A stretch of DNA of 64,000 nt from Mycoplasma sp. SG1. GTDB taxonomy: Bacteria; Bacillota_I; Bacilli_A; Mycoplasmatales; SG1. The stretch is from contig NZ_CP076852.1 in the NCBI RefSeq assembly GCF_023612375.1, positions 186,001 through 250,000 on the forward strand. Reading direction: 5' to 3'. The position numbers and the translations under genes are program-made. Every line of letters starts with the position of its first letter. Within the stretch, counting starts at the first letter, position 1. Positions 51,728-63,073 of the stretch are shown here, one piece after another. Under the pieces are notes generated by a model. That model searched no databases. It saw nothing but the letters and a program-made list of their open reading frames with translations, and was not told where the DNA came from.

Positions 51728-52670
51728 TTCTAGCTATTGAAGCAACTTGCGATGATACAAGTTTTGCTGTTTTGAAAGATCATAAAGTTATTAGTTTAAC
51801 TAAAAAAGTCCAAGCCATTCATCAAAACTATAATGGAATCATTCCAGAATTAGCTGCCCGCTATCATTTTAAAGATTATGATCAATTTCTTCTTCAAGCT
51901 TTACAAGAAGCTAAAATAAGTTTTTTTGATCTTAATTTTATTGCATATAGCGAAAAACCAGGATTACCGGCGTGTTTACATATTTGTAAATCAATCGCCA
52001 AATCTTTAAGTTTTATTCTAAACATTCCCCTTATTCCAATCAATCATTTATCAGCCCATCTTTTTTCTAGTTTAATTGATAATAATAAACCGCAGTTATT
52101 TATCGAACAAACGAATTTAGGTCTTATTTTATCAGGCGGTCACACAAATATTTATCTTTGAAAAGAAAATAAATTAAAAATTATCGGAGAAACTTTAGAT
52201 GATGCAATTGGGAGTGTTTTGATAAATTAGCGGTTGTTTTAGGTTTAAATTATCCATGAGGAGAAAATTTTGAAAAATTTACAACGAATGGATCATTAAA
52301 ATTTACCTTTTCTTTACCCAAAAATATTGATTTTAATTTTTCTTATAGTGGTTTAAAAACAGAATTTTTAAAGCAGATTAAAACGATTGATGAAAATGAA
52401 AAAGTAAATTTAGCATACAGTTTTCAACATTATGCTTTCCTTCAAGTTATTTTAAATTTAAAAAAAGTTATTTTAAAGTATAAACCAGTCAATTTATTTA
52501 TTGGAGGAGGGGTCACTCAAAATAAATATTTTCAAAATTTTATTAAAAAAGAACTGCAAAATATGAATATTAATTTTTATTTTCCCCTAAATAAATATTG
52601 TAGTGATAACGCTGGAATGATTGGTTATCTAGCTTGACTAAAAATAAATAAACTTATTCAATTAGATTAA
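51721..52670 (+). CDS. tsaD: tRNA t6A synthase TsaD, frameshifted in the given sequence
   Basis: TsaD transfers the threonylcarbamoyl group onto A37 of ANN-decoding tRNAs. The N-terminal half has AIEATCDDTSFAVLKD, the metal His pair INHLSAHLFSSL (His109 and His113), and SGGHTNIYL. The frame then breaks near a run of four T at 52217-52220 (SVF-DKLAVVLGLNYPWG in the -1 frame); one added T restores the protein of ~317 residues, including the late GGGVTQNKYF and CSDNAGMIGYLAW motifs. TsaD is essential in most bacteria, so a base-call error is likely. Confidence 0.9.
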
Positions 52671-52696
52671 TGGTTAACATTAAAAATGTATCTTAG

Positions 52697-52702
52697 TATA
52701 AT
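52697..52702 (+). promoter_or_regulatory. Putative -10 element upstream of the alpha-CTD-like gene
   Basis: TATAAT in the 78-base gap after tsaD, 47-52 bases before the ATG at 52749. Confidence 0.45.
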
Positions 52703-52748
52703 ATTTAATAAAATTTAAATATTTTTTCAAAAAAAGTTTTTTTATAAG

Positions 52749-53297
52749 ATGTTAGAAAACGACGAATATGCTTTAACAACTACTAATGATGCAGCAAAAG
52801 AACATAAAATTCTTTCCCTTGATGAAGTAGAAAAAATGATTGAAAATAATACTTTTAAAGATTATGATGTTGAAAAACTTTGTCTTTTAGGTTATTTATC
52901 AAGAAGAACCGCGAATACTCTTAAAAAAAATGATATTACATCCCTTTCTGAAATTATTTATTTTACACCCGAGGATTTATTAGAATTAGAGTCTCTTGGC
53001 AAAGGTGCGTTATTGGAAATAAAAACGATGTTATATAAATTAAATTTATCGCTGTCTTTAAGCGAAAAAGAACAAGACACTTCAAAAAGTGCATCAAAAT
53101 GATTGGACAAAGAACTTGGTCAACGTAAAGAATTTGAACAAATACAACAACAATTAGAAATAATCAATCAAAGACAAAAAGTGATTGAAGATAAGAAACG
53201 AAAACAAAAAAACCAGACAATTATTGGGATTATTTATTGTGTTGTGGCAGTAATTGCAGTAATTATTGTTTTATCTATCACACTTAACCTTAAATAA
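52749..53297 (+). CDS. Tail-anchored protein with RNA polymerase alpha-CTD-like domain
   Basis: The 182-residue protein has three parts. Residues ~40-103 match the alpha CTD: LCLLGYLSRRTANTLKKNDI and LLELESLGKGALLEIKTMLY. Its RTANTL resembles E. coli RSANCL (Arg265 and Asn268, which touch the DNA minor groove), and the two-helix GKG turn is kept. Residues ~117-155 form a charged helix (GQRKEFEQIQQQLEIINQRQ). Residues ~157-181 (TIIGIIYCVVAVIAVIIVL) are a membrane helix at the C-terminus, so it is tail-anchored with the DNA-binding part in the cytosol. The link passes through one TGA (Trp) at 53100-53102; with the standard code two separate frames would appear. No family I know has this layout. 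Confidence 0.75.
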
Positions 53298-53335
53298 AGA
53301 TTTGTTAAACTTTTCTAATTTAAAATGGTTTATTT

Positions 53336-53341
53336 TATAAT
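53336..53341 (+). promoter_or_regulatory. Putative -10 element of gapA
   Basis: TATAAT in the 119-base gap before gapA, ~76 bases upstream of its ATG. No other element is seen in the gap. Confidence 0.5.
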
Positions 53342-53416
53342 TTTTACAATGAACTAAAATTTAAAATTTTAAATCACAATAATACAAATTATTAAAAACT
53401 TAAAAATTATTATCAC

Positions 53417-54424
53417 ATGAAAAAATACAAAATTGCCATCAATGGATTTGGTAGAATCGGAAGATTAACATTTAAATATTTATATTCAAAAAGCAATATT
53501 GAAATAGTAGTTATAAACGATTTAACAGATGCAAAAACACTTGCATATTTATTATCACATGACTCAAGTCAGAAAAAACTTGAAAACTTTAAGGTTAGTT
53601 ACAAGGATAAATATTTAATTGTAAATGGTAAAGAAATATTAATTTTATCAGAACGCAATCCAAAAGATCTTCCTTGAAAAGATCTAGGAATTGATTTAGT
53701 GGTTGAATCTACAGGTTTTTTCCTTACAAAAGAAAAAGCATCACTTCATCTTGAAGCAGGAGCTAAAAAAGTAGTTCTATCTGCACCTGTTAAAGAAAAA
53801 GACATTAAAACAATTGTATACAATGTTAACCATAAAACTTTAACAAGCGATGACAAAATTATTTCAGGAGCATCATGTACAACCAATTGTTTAGCTCCAG
53901 TTGTAAACGCTATAGATAAAGCTTTCGGTCTAAAATACGGACTAATGACTACCGTTCATGCTGTAACCAATGATCAAAGAATTTTAGATTTACCACACTC
54001 TGATTTAAGAAGAGCAAGATCAGCTATGAATAATATAATACCAACCACAACAGGTGCTGCAGTTGCAGTTGGATATGTTCTTCCACATTTAAATGGAAAA
54101 CTAGATGGGATAGCAATGAGAGTTCCTGTTGTAGTTGGTTCAGTTGTTGACTTAACATGTCATCTTAACAGTAAAGTTTCAGTTACAGAAATTAATCAAG
54201 CAATTAAAAAAGCTGCTAATGAAACATTAGGATATTGTGAAGATTACATTGTTTCTACTGATATCATCGGAACTCACTATGGTTCTGTATTTGATAGTCA
54301 ATTTACGAAAGTTTTAAATCTTGAAGACGGCGGACAATTAGTTAAATTATTATCTTGATATGATAATGAAAGTTCATATGTTTCTCAATTAGTAAGATCT
54401 GTATTACATTTTTTAACTATTTAA
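53417..54424 (+). CDS. gapA: Glyceraldehyde-3-phosphate dehydrogenase
   Basis: This glycolytic enzyme oxidises GAP with NAD and phosphate. The NAD-binding fold KIAINGFGRIGRLTFKYLY opens the protein, and the catalytic Cys154 lies in SGASCTTNCLAPV; ATTGAAVAVGYVLP-type substrate segments follow. The length is 335. Trp codons are TGA, including in SWYDNESSY near the C-terminus. It heads gapA-pgk-tpiA, with 13 bases to pgk. Confidence 0.97.
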
Positions 54425-54437
54425 GAAAGTTTTTAAT

Positions 54438-55661
54438 ATGGATTTAAAAAGTTTAAAAGACATCAATTTTAAAAATAAAAAAGTTATTATTAGGGTTGAT
54501 TACAATGTTCCTTTAGCATTAATTGATAACGAATATACGATAACCGATGATAAAAGGATTGAAGAGTCAATTCCAACATTAGAATATATTTTAAAGCAAA
54601 AACCATCTGAAATTATTATTTTATCGCATTTAGGACGTCCTAAATTAGTAACTGATAAAAAAAGATTTTCATTATTTCCAGTCTTTTCAAAACTTGAAAA
54701 ATATCTTGAAAATCATGATTGTGATTTGACTTTCATCCAAGATCCAAGCCCAAATCAAATTAGCCAACATTTAAGTAAGCATAAGAAAAGTAAACAGACA
54801 CTTGTTGCGCTTGTTGAAAATACAAGATTTTTGGATATAAATGATAATCTAGAATCAACATTAAATAAAAAATTAGCCCAAGAATGAGCTAATTTAGGCG
54901 ATGTCTTTGTTTTTGATGGTTGAGGAGTTGCTCATCGTGATTCTACATCAGGGGCAGGAATTCCGCTTTTTATGAAAGAAAGTTGTCTTGGCTTTTTAGT
55001 TGAAAAAGAATTATTAACCCTTGAAATAATAACTAAACATCCAAAAAGACCTTTAACTGTTATTATTGGTGGAGCAAAAGTAAGCGATAAAATTAAAGTC
55101 ATAAAAAATATTTTAAACTTTGCTGATCATTTGATCATAGCTGGGGGATTAGCTTTTAGTTTTTATAAAGCTTTAGGTCATGAAATTGGAACATCATTAG
55201 TTGAAAATGATTATTTAGCAACTTTAAAAACTTTACTTGAAAAACATTCAGGCAAAATTATTTTACCGATTGATAATGTTTTAAGCACAGAGTTTAAAGA
55301 TCAACCAGGAGTTATTAGAAATATAAATCAATTTAAGGCAAATGAAATGGGAATGGATATTGGTCCTTATTCAATCAAAGCTTTTTCTGACATTATTTTA
55401 AAATCAAAATCAATTATATGAAACGGCCCTGTTGGTGTTTTTGAAATGGATCATTTCAAAGAAGGAACAAAATCATTGCTAGAACTTTTAGCAAATAATC
55501 CGCAAATTTATTCATTTATTGGCGGTGGGGATACCGCTGCTGCTTGCGCTAAATTTGGTTTAGAGAAAAAAGTATCTTTCATATCTACTGGTGGAGGAGT
55601 TTGTTTGACATTTCTTGAAGGAAAAGAATTAAAAGGAATAAGTAATATTCAAAAAAGATAA
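54438..55661 (+). CDS. pgk: Phosphoglycerate kinase
   Basis: Pgk makes ATP from 1,3-bisphosphoglycerate. The protein has VIIRVDYNVPL (RVDxNVP), LSHLGRPK, ENTRF, then VIIGGAKVSDKI, and the nucleotide-domain segments NGPVGVFEMDHF and GGGDTAAA. With TGA as Trp the length is 407, standard for the family. It sits between gapA and tpiA. Confidence 0.97.
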
Positions 55662-55669
55662 ATTAAAAA

Positions 55670-56449
55670 ATGGATTTAAATAAAAAACTTGTTTTAGGCA
55701 ATTGGAAACTAAATAAAAATAAAAAAACAACAAAAGATTTTTTTAAAGAATTTAATCAATTTCTTAAAGCAGAAAAATTTAATGTTAAATGTGGTATAGC
55801 GCCATCACCACTACTGATTCCAGTAGTTGCAAAAGAAATTAGTAAAGGAGTTTCTTTAATTGCTCAAAATTGTTATTTTCATAACGAAGGAGCATTTACT
55901 GGTGAAGTTTCAATTAATCAATTAAAAGATTACAAAGTAGCTTATTCACTAGTTGGTCACAGCGAAAGAAGATATCTTTTTGGTGAAAAAGATTATGAAA
56001 TTAATAAAAAAATCGAATTTTTAATTTTAAATGATTTAACACCTATTTTATGTATCGGAGAAACATTACAACAATTTGAAAATCAGCAAACAAATTATAT
56101 TTTACACAACCAGTTAAAAGAAGATTTAACTAATATTAATTTCAATGGCAAAAATATTATTTTCGCCTATGAACCGATTTGAGCAATCGGAACTGGTAAA
56201 GTTGCAAGCAACGAAATAATTGAAAAAACGGTTGCTTATATTCGTCAAGTTATTAAAGAATTATTTTCTGATAAAACCGCTAAAAAAGCGGTAATTCTTT
56301 ATGGGGGATCTGTTAATCCAAATAATATTGTTGAATTGAATAAAATTCCTAATATCAATGGTTTTTTAGTTGGCGGAGCATCATTAAAAGCAGAATCTTT
56401 TTTTCAACTTATAAAAGCGACAAATAACAGTGTTACTTCAAAAAACTAA
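55670..56449 (+). CDS. tpiA: Triosephosphate isomerase
   Basis: TpiA interconverts DHAP and GAP. Catalytic residues are visible: Lys in LGNWKLNKN, His in LVGHSERR and Glu in AYEPIWAIGTG (Trp = TGA), plus the phosphate-binding GGASLKAESF. The length is 259. It is the last gene of the gapA-pgk-tpiA group; a hairpin-T-run follows. Confidence 0.97.
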
Positions 56450-56487
56450 AAAGATATAATTTCAAAAATAAAAGCATATTTTTTTAA

Positions 56488-56527
56488 ATCTTTCTATTTT
56501 ATTGAATAGATAAAGATATATTTTTTT
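56488..56527 (+). terminator. Terminator after tpiA
   Basis: ATCTTTCTATT (56488-56498) pairs with AATAG-AT-AAAGAT (56505-56517) with a two-base bulge; seven T follow at 56521-56527. The remaining 56528-56639 carries TATAAAATATAAT-like sequence near 56531-56543, a probable gpmI promoter. Confidence 0.7.
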
Positions 56528-56639
56528 ATCTATAAAATATAATAAAATAAGTTTACAAGAAAGTTAGCAGACAATTTCAAACAAAAATTTTACTATTTTT
56601 GTTTTGATTTATTTAAAATTAAACTAGAAAACGCTTATT

Positions 56640-58197
56640 ATGAAAATTAAACCGACATTATTATGTATTATGGATGGGTATGGGTTAGATAAACCAGGCG
56701 CTTGAAATGCGATATCATCTGCATCTACCCCAAACTTAGATTTTTTGTACAAAAATTATCCAAATATTAAATTACATGCTTCTGGAAAATTCGTTGGATT
56801 ACCAGATGATCAGTTTGGTAATTCTGAAGTTGGGCATATGAATATTGGTTCAGGGAGAGTTGTTCATCAAACTTTATGCCTAATCAACAACGAAATTGAA
56901 AGTGGTGAGTTTTACAAGAAGCCTGCAATTAAAGAATTTGCTGAAAAACTTGAAAATTCTAAAAATCAAAGATTACATATTATTGGGTTGTATTCAAAAG
57001 GTGGGGTTCATTCATCAATTGAACATTTTATCGGAGTTCTTAATTTAAAAAAACATTTTAAAATAAAAGAAGTTTACCTTCATTTAATTTTTGATGGAAG
57101 GGATGTTAAATATAATTCTGCTTTAGAAGATTTAACAGAACTTTTAAAACTTTTAAAAGAATATAAAAATGTTTATCTAGCTTCTATTTCAGGCCGTTAT
57201 TATTCAATGGATCGTGATAAGCGTTGAGAAAGAATTTCTTTAGCTTACAATGCTATCGTTTTAAGGGAAGGTAAAAGCTTTACAGATCCTTGTAAATATC
57301 TAGAAGAAAGTTATAGCAAAAAAATATATGATGAATTCATAGTTCCAGCATATAACAGCAAAATAGAAGGTTCTAAGTTTAAAGCTAATGATTCGGTTTT
57401 TCTTTTTAACTTTAGAAAAGATAGAGCAATTGAATTAGCAAGTTCTATTACTAACAAGGAGTATATTTGAAGACCAAAACAAGTTATTTCAAACATTAAT
57501 TTTATTTCAATGACTCATTTTGCTGACTCTGTGAAAGGTTTAGTTGCCTACAAAGATCAAGTTATTAAAAACACTTTTGGCGAATGAGTTGCAAATAAAG
57601 GTTGAAAACAATTAAGAATCGCTGAAACAGAAAAATACGCCCATGTAACTTTTTTCTTTAACGGTGGTGTTGATGTTACCTATAACAATGAAAAACGAAT
57701 TCTAATTCCATCTCCAAAAGTTGCAACTTATGATTTAAAACCTGAAATGTCCGCATCAGCAATTACTGAGCAACTTTTAAAAGAAATCGAAAATCATAAT
57801 CCATATAAGTTAATTGTTTTAAATTTTGCAAATTGCGATATGGTTGGTCATACTGGAAAACTTGAACCTGCTATTAAAGCGGTTGAAGAAGTTGACAAAT
57901 GTATTGGTATTTTATATCAAAACTTTAAAAAACTAAAAGGAACGAATTTTTTTAACCGCCGATCATGGTAATGCTGATAAAATGTATGATGAAAACGGCG
58001 AACCTGTCACTTCTCATACTTTTGCCTTAGTTCCTTTCCTTGTAACCGATCAAAAATATAAATTTATTAAAAAAATCGGTAAACTTGGTGATATTGCACC
58101 AACAATTATTAGTTATTGAGGAGAAAATCCGCCAGCAGAAATGACTGGTAATATTCTTTTAGAAAAAAACCCATCTTTATGAAACAAAAAAAAGTAG
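56640..58197 (+). CDS. gpmI: 2,3-bisphosphoglycerate-independent phosphoglycerate mutase, frameshifted
   Basis: This cofactor-independent, metal-dependent mutase joins 3-PG and 2-PG in glycolysis. Motifs of the alkaline-phosphatase superfamily: [24 protein letters not shown] (active Ser), [28 protein letters not shown], and the later [10 protein letters not shown] and SHT metal ligands. These last motifs are in the +1 frame after a run of seven T at 57947-57953; removing one T gives [14 protein letters not shown] and a ~518-residue protein. The stop TAG 58195-58197 overlaps pfkA by 19 bases. Essential in many Mollicutes, so an error is plausible. Confidence 0.92.
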
Positions 58198-59141
58198 CGA
58201 TTTTAACATCTGGGGGTGATGCTCCAGGGATGAATACTTGTCTTCGTGCCATTGTAAGAACAGCCTTAAAAAAAAATATTATCCCTTATTTAGTTTATGA
58301 TGGTTATCTTGGTTTAGTTAACAATAATATAGTTGAAGCTGATTATAAAAGTGTTGGGAATATCTTAAATAAAGGTGGAACAGTTATTGGAACAGCTAGA
58401 CTGCCTGAGTTTAAAGAAAAAGCAGTTAGAGCAAAAGGAATTAAGAATCTCCAAGACAGAGGTATAGATTATTTAATTTGCATCGGTGGCGATGGGACTT
58501 ATATGGGTGCTAGTCGTTTATCTGATGAAGGAATTAATTGTATAACAATTCCTGCAACAATTGATAATAACATCGCTTCTTCTGAATTTACAATTGGATT
58601 TTGAACTGCATTACAAACTATTATTGAAGCCATTGATAAACTAAGAGATACTTCTTCATCCCATCATCGTTGTTCAATCGTTGAAGTGATGGGTCAATAT
58701 AGTGGATATTTAACCTATATAGCAGGAATAACAACCGGCGCTGAAGTTATTTCAACCCCTGATAACAAAAAAAATGTTGATCAATTTGTCGAAGCGATTA
58801 AACACGCTAAAGAAGACGGTAAAAATCATTGTTTAATTGTTGTAACTGAAAATATGTATGACATGAAACAACTTGAGATAGATATTACCAAAAAATCTAA
58901 AGTAATAACAAGGGCAACCGTTCTAGGTCATGTTCAAAGGGGTGGTTCACCTTGTGGTTTTGATCGTATTTTGGCAACGATGTTTGGTTATCATGCTATT
59001 TTAGCAGTTCTTAATAATAAATCAAAGATTTGTTTAGCTTACAAAGATTTAAGAATTATTGAAATTCCAATCCAAGAAGCATTGCTTAAAAAACCCGCTG
59101 ATTGAAGATGTCTTGAAGATGTTCTTCAAATTATTAAATAA
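58179..59141 (+). CDS. pfkA: 6-phosphofructokinase
   Basis: PfkA phosphorylates fructose-6-phosphate with ATP. Visible: ILTSGGDAPGMNTCLRAIVR (ATP site), GGDGTYMGASRL, IPATIDNNI (TIDND in most; here TIDNN), MGQYSGYL and HVQRGGSPCGFDR. The length is 320, standard for a bacterial ATP-PFK. The last Asp of TIDND is the usual catalytic base region; the first Asp is kept and the second is Asn, worth noting. Overlaps gpmI by 19 bases. Trp codons are TGA. Confidence 0.95.
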
Positions 59142-59151
59142 TTGTTAGTTT

Positions 59152-60238
59152 ATGGATGAAAAGTTACAAAAAACGCTTCAGTTAAAATTAGATCAATATC
59201 ATAAAATGAATGATCAAATTTTAAAGATGGTTAATGATCAAAATTTTAATGACGAACTAAAAAAGCTTCAAATTGAACTTAAAAAAATAACCCCAATTTG
59301 TGATTTATATCTTAAATATCAAAAAATAAAGCAAGAAATCGCAGAAAAACAATTCGTTAACTAAAGAAGAAGATAAGGATCTTATAAAACTTATTTCTGA
59401 TGAGATAGATATTTTAAAAAATCAGCAAGCTGAAACTTTAAAAGAAATAATTCAATTCATTCAAGAAGAAAATCAACTTGATGCCCATCTTCAAAATAAA
59501 AATATTATTCTTGAAATGCGTGCTGCAACAGGCGGTGAAGAGGCTGCTATTTTTGTTAAAGATTTATTTTCTGCCTATTTAAAATTTATTGAAAGTTTTA
59601 AATGAAAATATCAAATTTTAGAACTTTCTGAGTCAAGCACGGGAGCAGGTTATAGTTTTGTTAGCATTGAAGTTAAAGGGGTTAACGTTTATCAATACTT
59701 TCAATTTGAATCAGGTGTTCATCGTGTTCAAAGGGTTCCAAAAACAGAAGTTAAAGGCAGGGTTCATACTTCTACTATTTCAGTAGCTGTTTTACCAACT
59801 GTTGATGATATCGAAGTAAAAATTGATCCAAAAGATTTAAAAATTGATACCTATCGCGCTTCTGGAGCGGGTGGCCAACATGTTAATATGACCGATTCAG
59901 CGGTTCGAATTACGCATTTACCAACCAATATAGTTGTAACAAGTCAAAACGAAAGAAGTCAGCATGAAAATAAAAATCTTGCTATGAAAGCTTTAAGGGC
60001 TAAATTATATAAACATAATTTTGATATTCAAGTTGATAAAATAATGTCGCAACGTAATCAACAAATCGGAAGGGGAATGCGTGCTGAAAAAATAAGAACT
60101 TATAATTATCCCCAAAACCGTGTTACCGATCATCGATGTGGAAAATCTTGATCTAATCTTGAAGATATTATGAACGGCAATTTTAACGACATCGTTTCAA
60201 GTTTAAGAATTTATAAAAATGAACTTTATACAATATAA
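59152..60238 (+). CDS. prfA: Peptide chain release factor 1, frameshifted in the given sequence
   Basis: RF1 ends translation at UAA and UAG. Since UGA is Trp here, RF2 should be absent and RF1 alone needed. The N-terminal ~65 residues ([21 protein letters not shown]) and the rest ([20 protein letters not shown]...) are in different frames, with the switch around five A at 59345-59349 (one base extra). The rest carries [16 protein letters not shown], the recognition loop [14 protein letters not shown] (Lys between Pro and Thr), and the catalytic GGQ in [14 protein letters not shown]. ~361 residues when restored. It overlaps prmC by 20 bases. Confidence 0.92.
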
Positions 60239-61115
60239 AAGATGACTTAAAGAAGAACTGTTCAAAATTTATAAATTTGATCAAACGACTTATCTTTCTG
60301 ATATTTGTTACTACTTTAATCCTGAACTTTCGCAATTTGATTATTTAGTTTCTGATCACGATATTTCTCCTTTTGTTATCAAAGAAACAAAAAAAACATT
60401 AACCTATTTAAGAAAAACAAAATTGCCGATTCCTTATCTTTTGGGTTTTACTTATTTTGATAAAATGAAAATTTTTTTAAATAAAAAAACTTTCATTCCG
60501 CGTTCGATTACATTAGAATTAGCATCTTTAGTTCAAGAAATTATTCAAAAAGAAGCAGTTTTTAGCAACGCAGTCTTAGTTGATCTTTGTTCAGGTTCAG
60601 GAGCGCTTGGTTTTTATTTTAAAAAACACTTTCATAATTTTAATGTTATTTGTCTTGAAAAAAACAATTTACCAATTAATGCTTCTTTAAAAAATAAAGA
60701 AACATTAAATCTTGATGTTAATATTTATAAATCAAATCTTTTATCTTACCTTATTCAAAAGAAGCAATCGTTTAACATCCTTGTTTCAAATCCTCCATAT
60801 ATAGATGTTAGCGAAACGTTAAATCAATCAGTTAAACACGAGCCTAAAAGCGCTTTATATACTAAAAAAATTGCAATTTATAAAAAAATTTTTAAAGAAC
60901 TTGATCAAGCAAAACATTTAGTTTTTAAACCTTTTTTATTTGCTTTTGAAATTAATTCAAAATTCAGTGACCTTTTAAAAAAAGAAAGAAAAAAATATCG
61001 ATGAATGGAACATTGATATTTTTTAAATTCTAAAGTAACGAATGAAACAGTTTTTTTAATTATTTCTTCTCTTTCTTTATCTTATTTTAAAGATGATCTT
61101 AATCTTTTAAACTAA
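60219..61115 (+). CDS. prmC: Release factor glutamine methyltransferase (HemK)
   Basis: PrmC methylates the Gln of the GGQ motif in release factors, and is commonly next to prfA. The SAM-binding motif VLVDLCSGSGALGFYF (motif I) and the catalytic NPPY in LVSNPPYIDVSE are clear; the N-terminal bundle KRWLKEELFKIY includes a TGA Trp. The length is 298. It begins within the 3' end of prfA (20-base overlap), consistent with translational coupling. Confidence 0.94.
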
Positions 61116-61221
61116 GATAAAAACTGTAAACACAAACTTACAATTTAGATGCTAAAAATGAATTAGAATTATTTTAAATAATAAAATTTACTAATTTTAT
61201 AAATTTAATTTTTTAAAATAT

Positions 61222-61494
61222 ATGATCAATCAAATAGTAATTTTGGGAGAAATTAACCAATTTTTAAATCAGAACCATACAGAAGCAAAGGATTTTCTTT
61301 TTTTTCAAATAGTAGTTAAAAATCATTATTCAGGTATAGATAATGATTATTTTTTAAAATGTCAAATCTGACATAAACATTATCTAATTTTTAAAAATTT
61401 ACTACGCGAAGGTAATAAACTTTTAATAAAAGGAAAACTAGTTGCCAATCAAGATCAGCAGATAATCGATGTCGAAGATTTAATCGTTGTTTAG
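61222..61494 (+). CDS. Small SSB-like OB-fold protein
   Basis: The 90-residue product looks like a short single-stranded-DNA-binding protein: MINQIVILGEINQFLNQ (N-terminal strand), FFQIVVKNHYSG, a YFLKCQIWHKHYLIFKNLL segment (cf. DFIxCxxWxKxAE...L), then GNKLLIKGKLVANQ and a final strand. It lacks the acidic C-terminal tail of housekeeping SSB. It could be an SSB paralogue or a primosomal PriB-like protein. One Trp is TGA. It is preceded by a 106-base gap without clear features and closed by a terminator. Confidence 0.6.
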
Positions 61495-61540
61495 ATTAAA
61501 ATATTTTTTTTAATTAGATCGTTATATATTTTGATAATCT

Positions 61541-61567
61541 AAACTTTAAAAGTTAAAAAGTTTTTTT
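61541..61567 (+). terminator. Terminator after the SSB-like gene
   Basis: AAACTTT (61541-61547) pairs with AAAGTTT (61557-61563), followed by T4; a small AT-only stem, so weak. The 61495-61661 gap also has TATAAT at 61604-61609 for thyA. Confidence 0.5.
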
Positions 61568-61603
61568 AATAATTACTTTTTTTTTAATATTTTACCGATA
61601 AAA

Positions 61604-61609
61604 TATAAT
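61604..61609 (+). promoter_or_regulatory. Putative -10 element of thyA
   Basis: TATAAT 53-58 bases before thyA, downstream of the terminator-like hairpin. No -35 box is evident. Confidence 0.5.
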
Positions 61610-61661
61610 ATAAAAGTTTAAATTATCAATTTCATCTAAATTAAAATTTATAATAAAAGAC

Positions 61662-62540
<879 letters not shown>

Positions 62541-62546
62541 GACATT

Positions 62547-63047
62547 ATGCTAGCAATTATAGTAGCCATGACAGACAAGAATGTCATAGGTAAAAACGGA
62601 AAACTTCCGTGAAGTTATCCAGAAGAACTTCAAAATTTTAAATATTTAACCCATGATCACAAAATTATTTTTGGAAGAAAAACCGTAGAATCGATTGGTA
62701 AATCTTTACCATCAAGGTCAGTTTTTCTTTTAACAAGTCAAAAAGGGTATAAATTACCATATAAAATGATTAACCCATTAAAAATTGTTCATGATTATAA
62801 AAAAATTATCAAAAAATTTGCCCTTGTTAAAGATATAATCTTTGTAGGTGGTGGAAGAGAAGTTTATGAACTTTTTTTACCATATTGTAAATATCTTTAT
62901 ATAAGCAGAATTAATAAAGATTACGAAGGAGATACTTTTTTTCCAGAACTAGATTTAAATGATTTTGAATTATGTATTGAAGAAGTTCATCCTGATTTTA
63001 GATTTCAAATATGAAAGAGAATATCTGCTATAAATTTAAAACCATAG
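62547..63047 (+). CDS. folA: Dihydrofolate reductase
   Basis: FolA regenerates THF from the DHF made by ThyA. The 166-residue product has MLAIIVAMTDKNVIGKNGKLPW (Trp = TGA), then SYPEELQNFKYLT with the acidic substrate residue, IIFGRKTVESIG, and VGGGREVYELFLPYCKYLYIS. All are standard DHFR motifs. It starts 6 bases after thyA. Confidence 0.95.
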
Positions 63048-63073
63048 CAAAAGAAAAAATATCAAAGTAAAAT

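Noticed and set aside
53103-53297. Separate small protein starting at TTG 53103
   Set aside because: It is in the same frame as the preceding gene across one TGA, which is Trp here, so it is the C-terminal part of the tail-anchored protein.
2500-58197. Many genes apparently broken by TGA (fusA, ecfT, rplP, secY, thyA and others), suggesting mass pseudogenisation
   Set aside because: TGA falls at conserved Trp positions, so it is read as Trp; only frame changes not explained by TGA were treated as breaks.
59735-59780. Recognition loop of RF1 reads Pro-Lys-Thr in place of Pro-(Ala/Val)-Thr
   Set aside because: I believe variation at the middle residue occurs in other RF1 proteins; without an alignment it does not support altered stop-codon reading.
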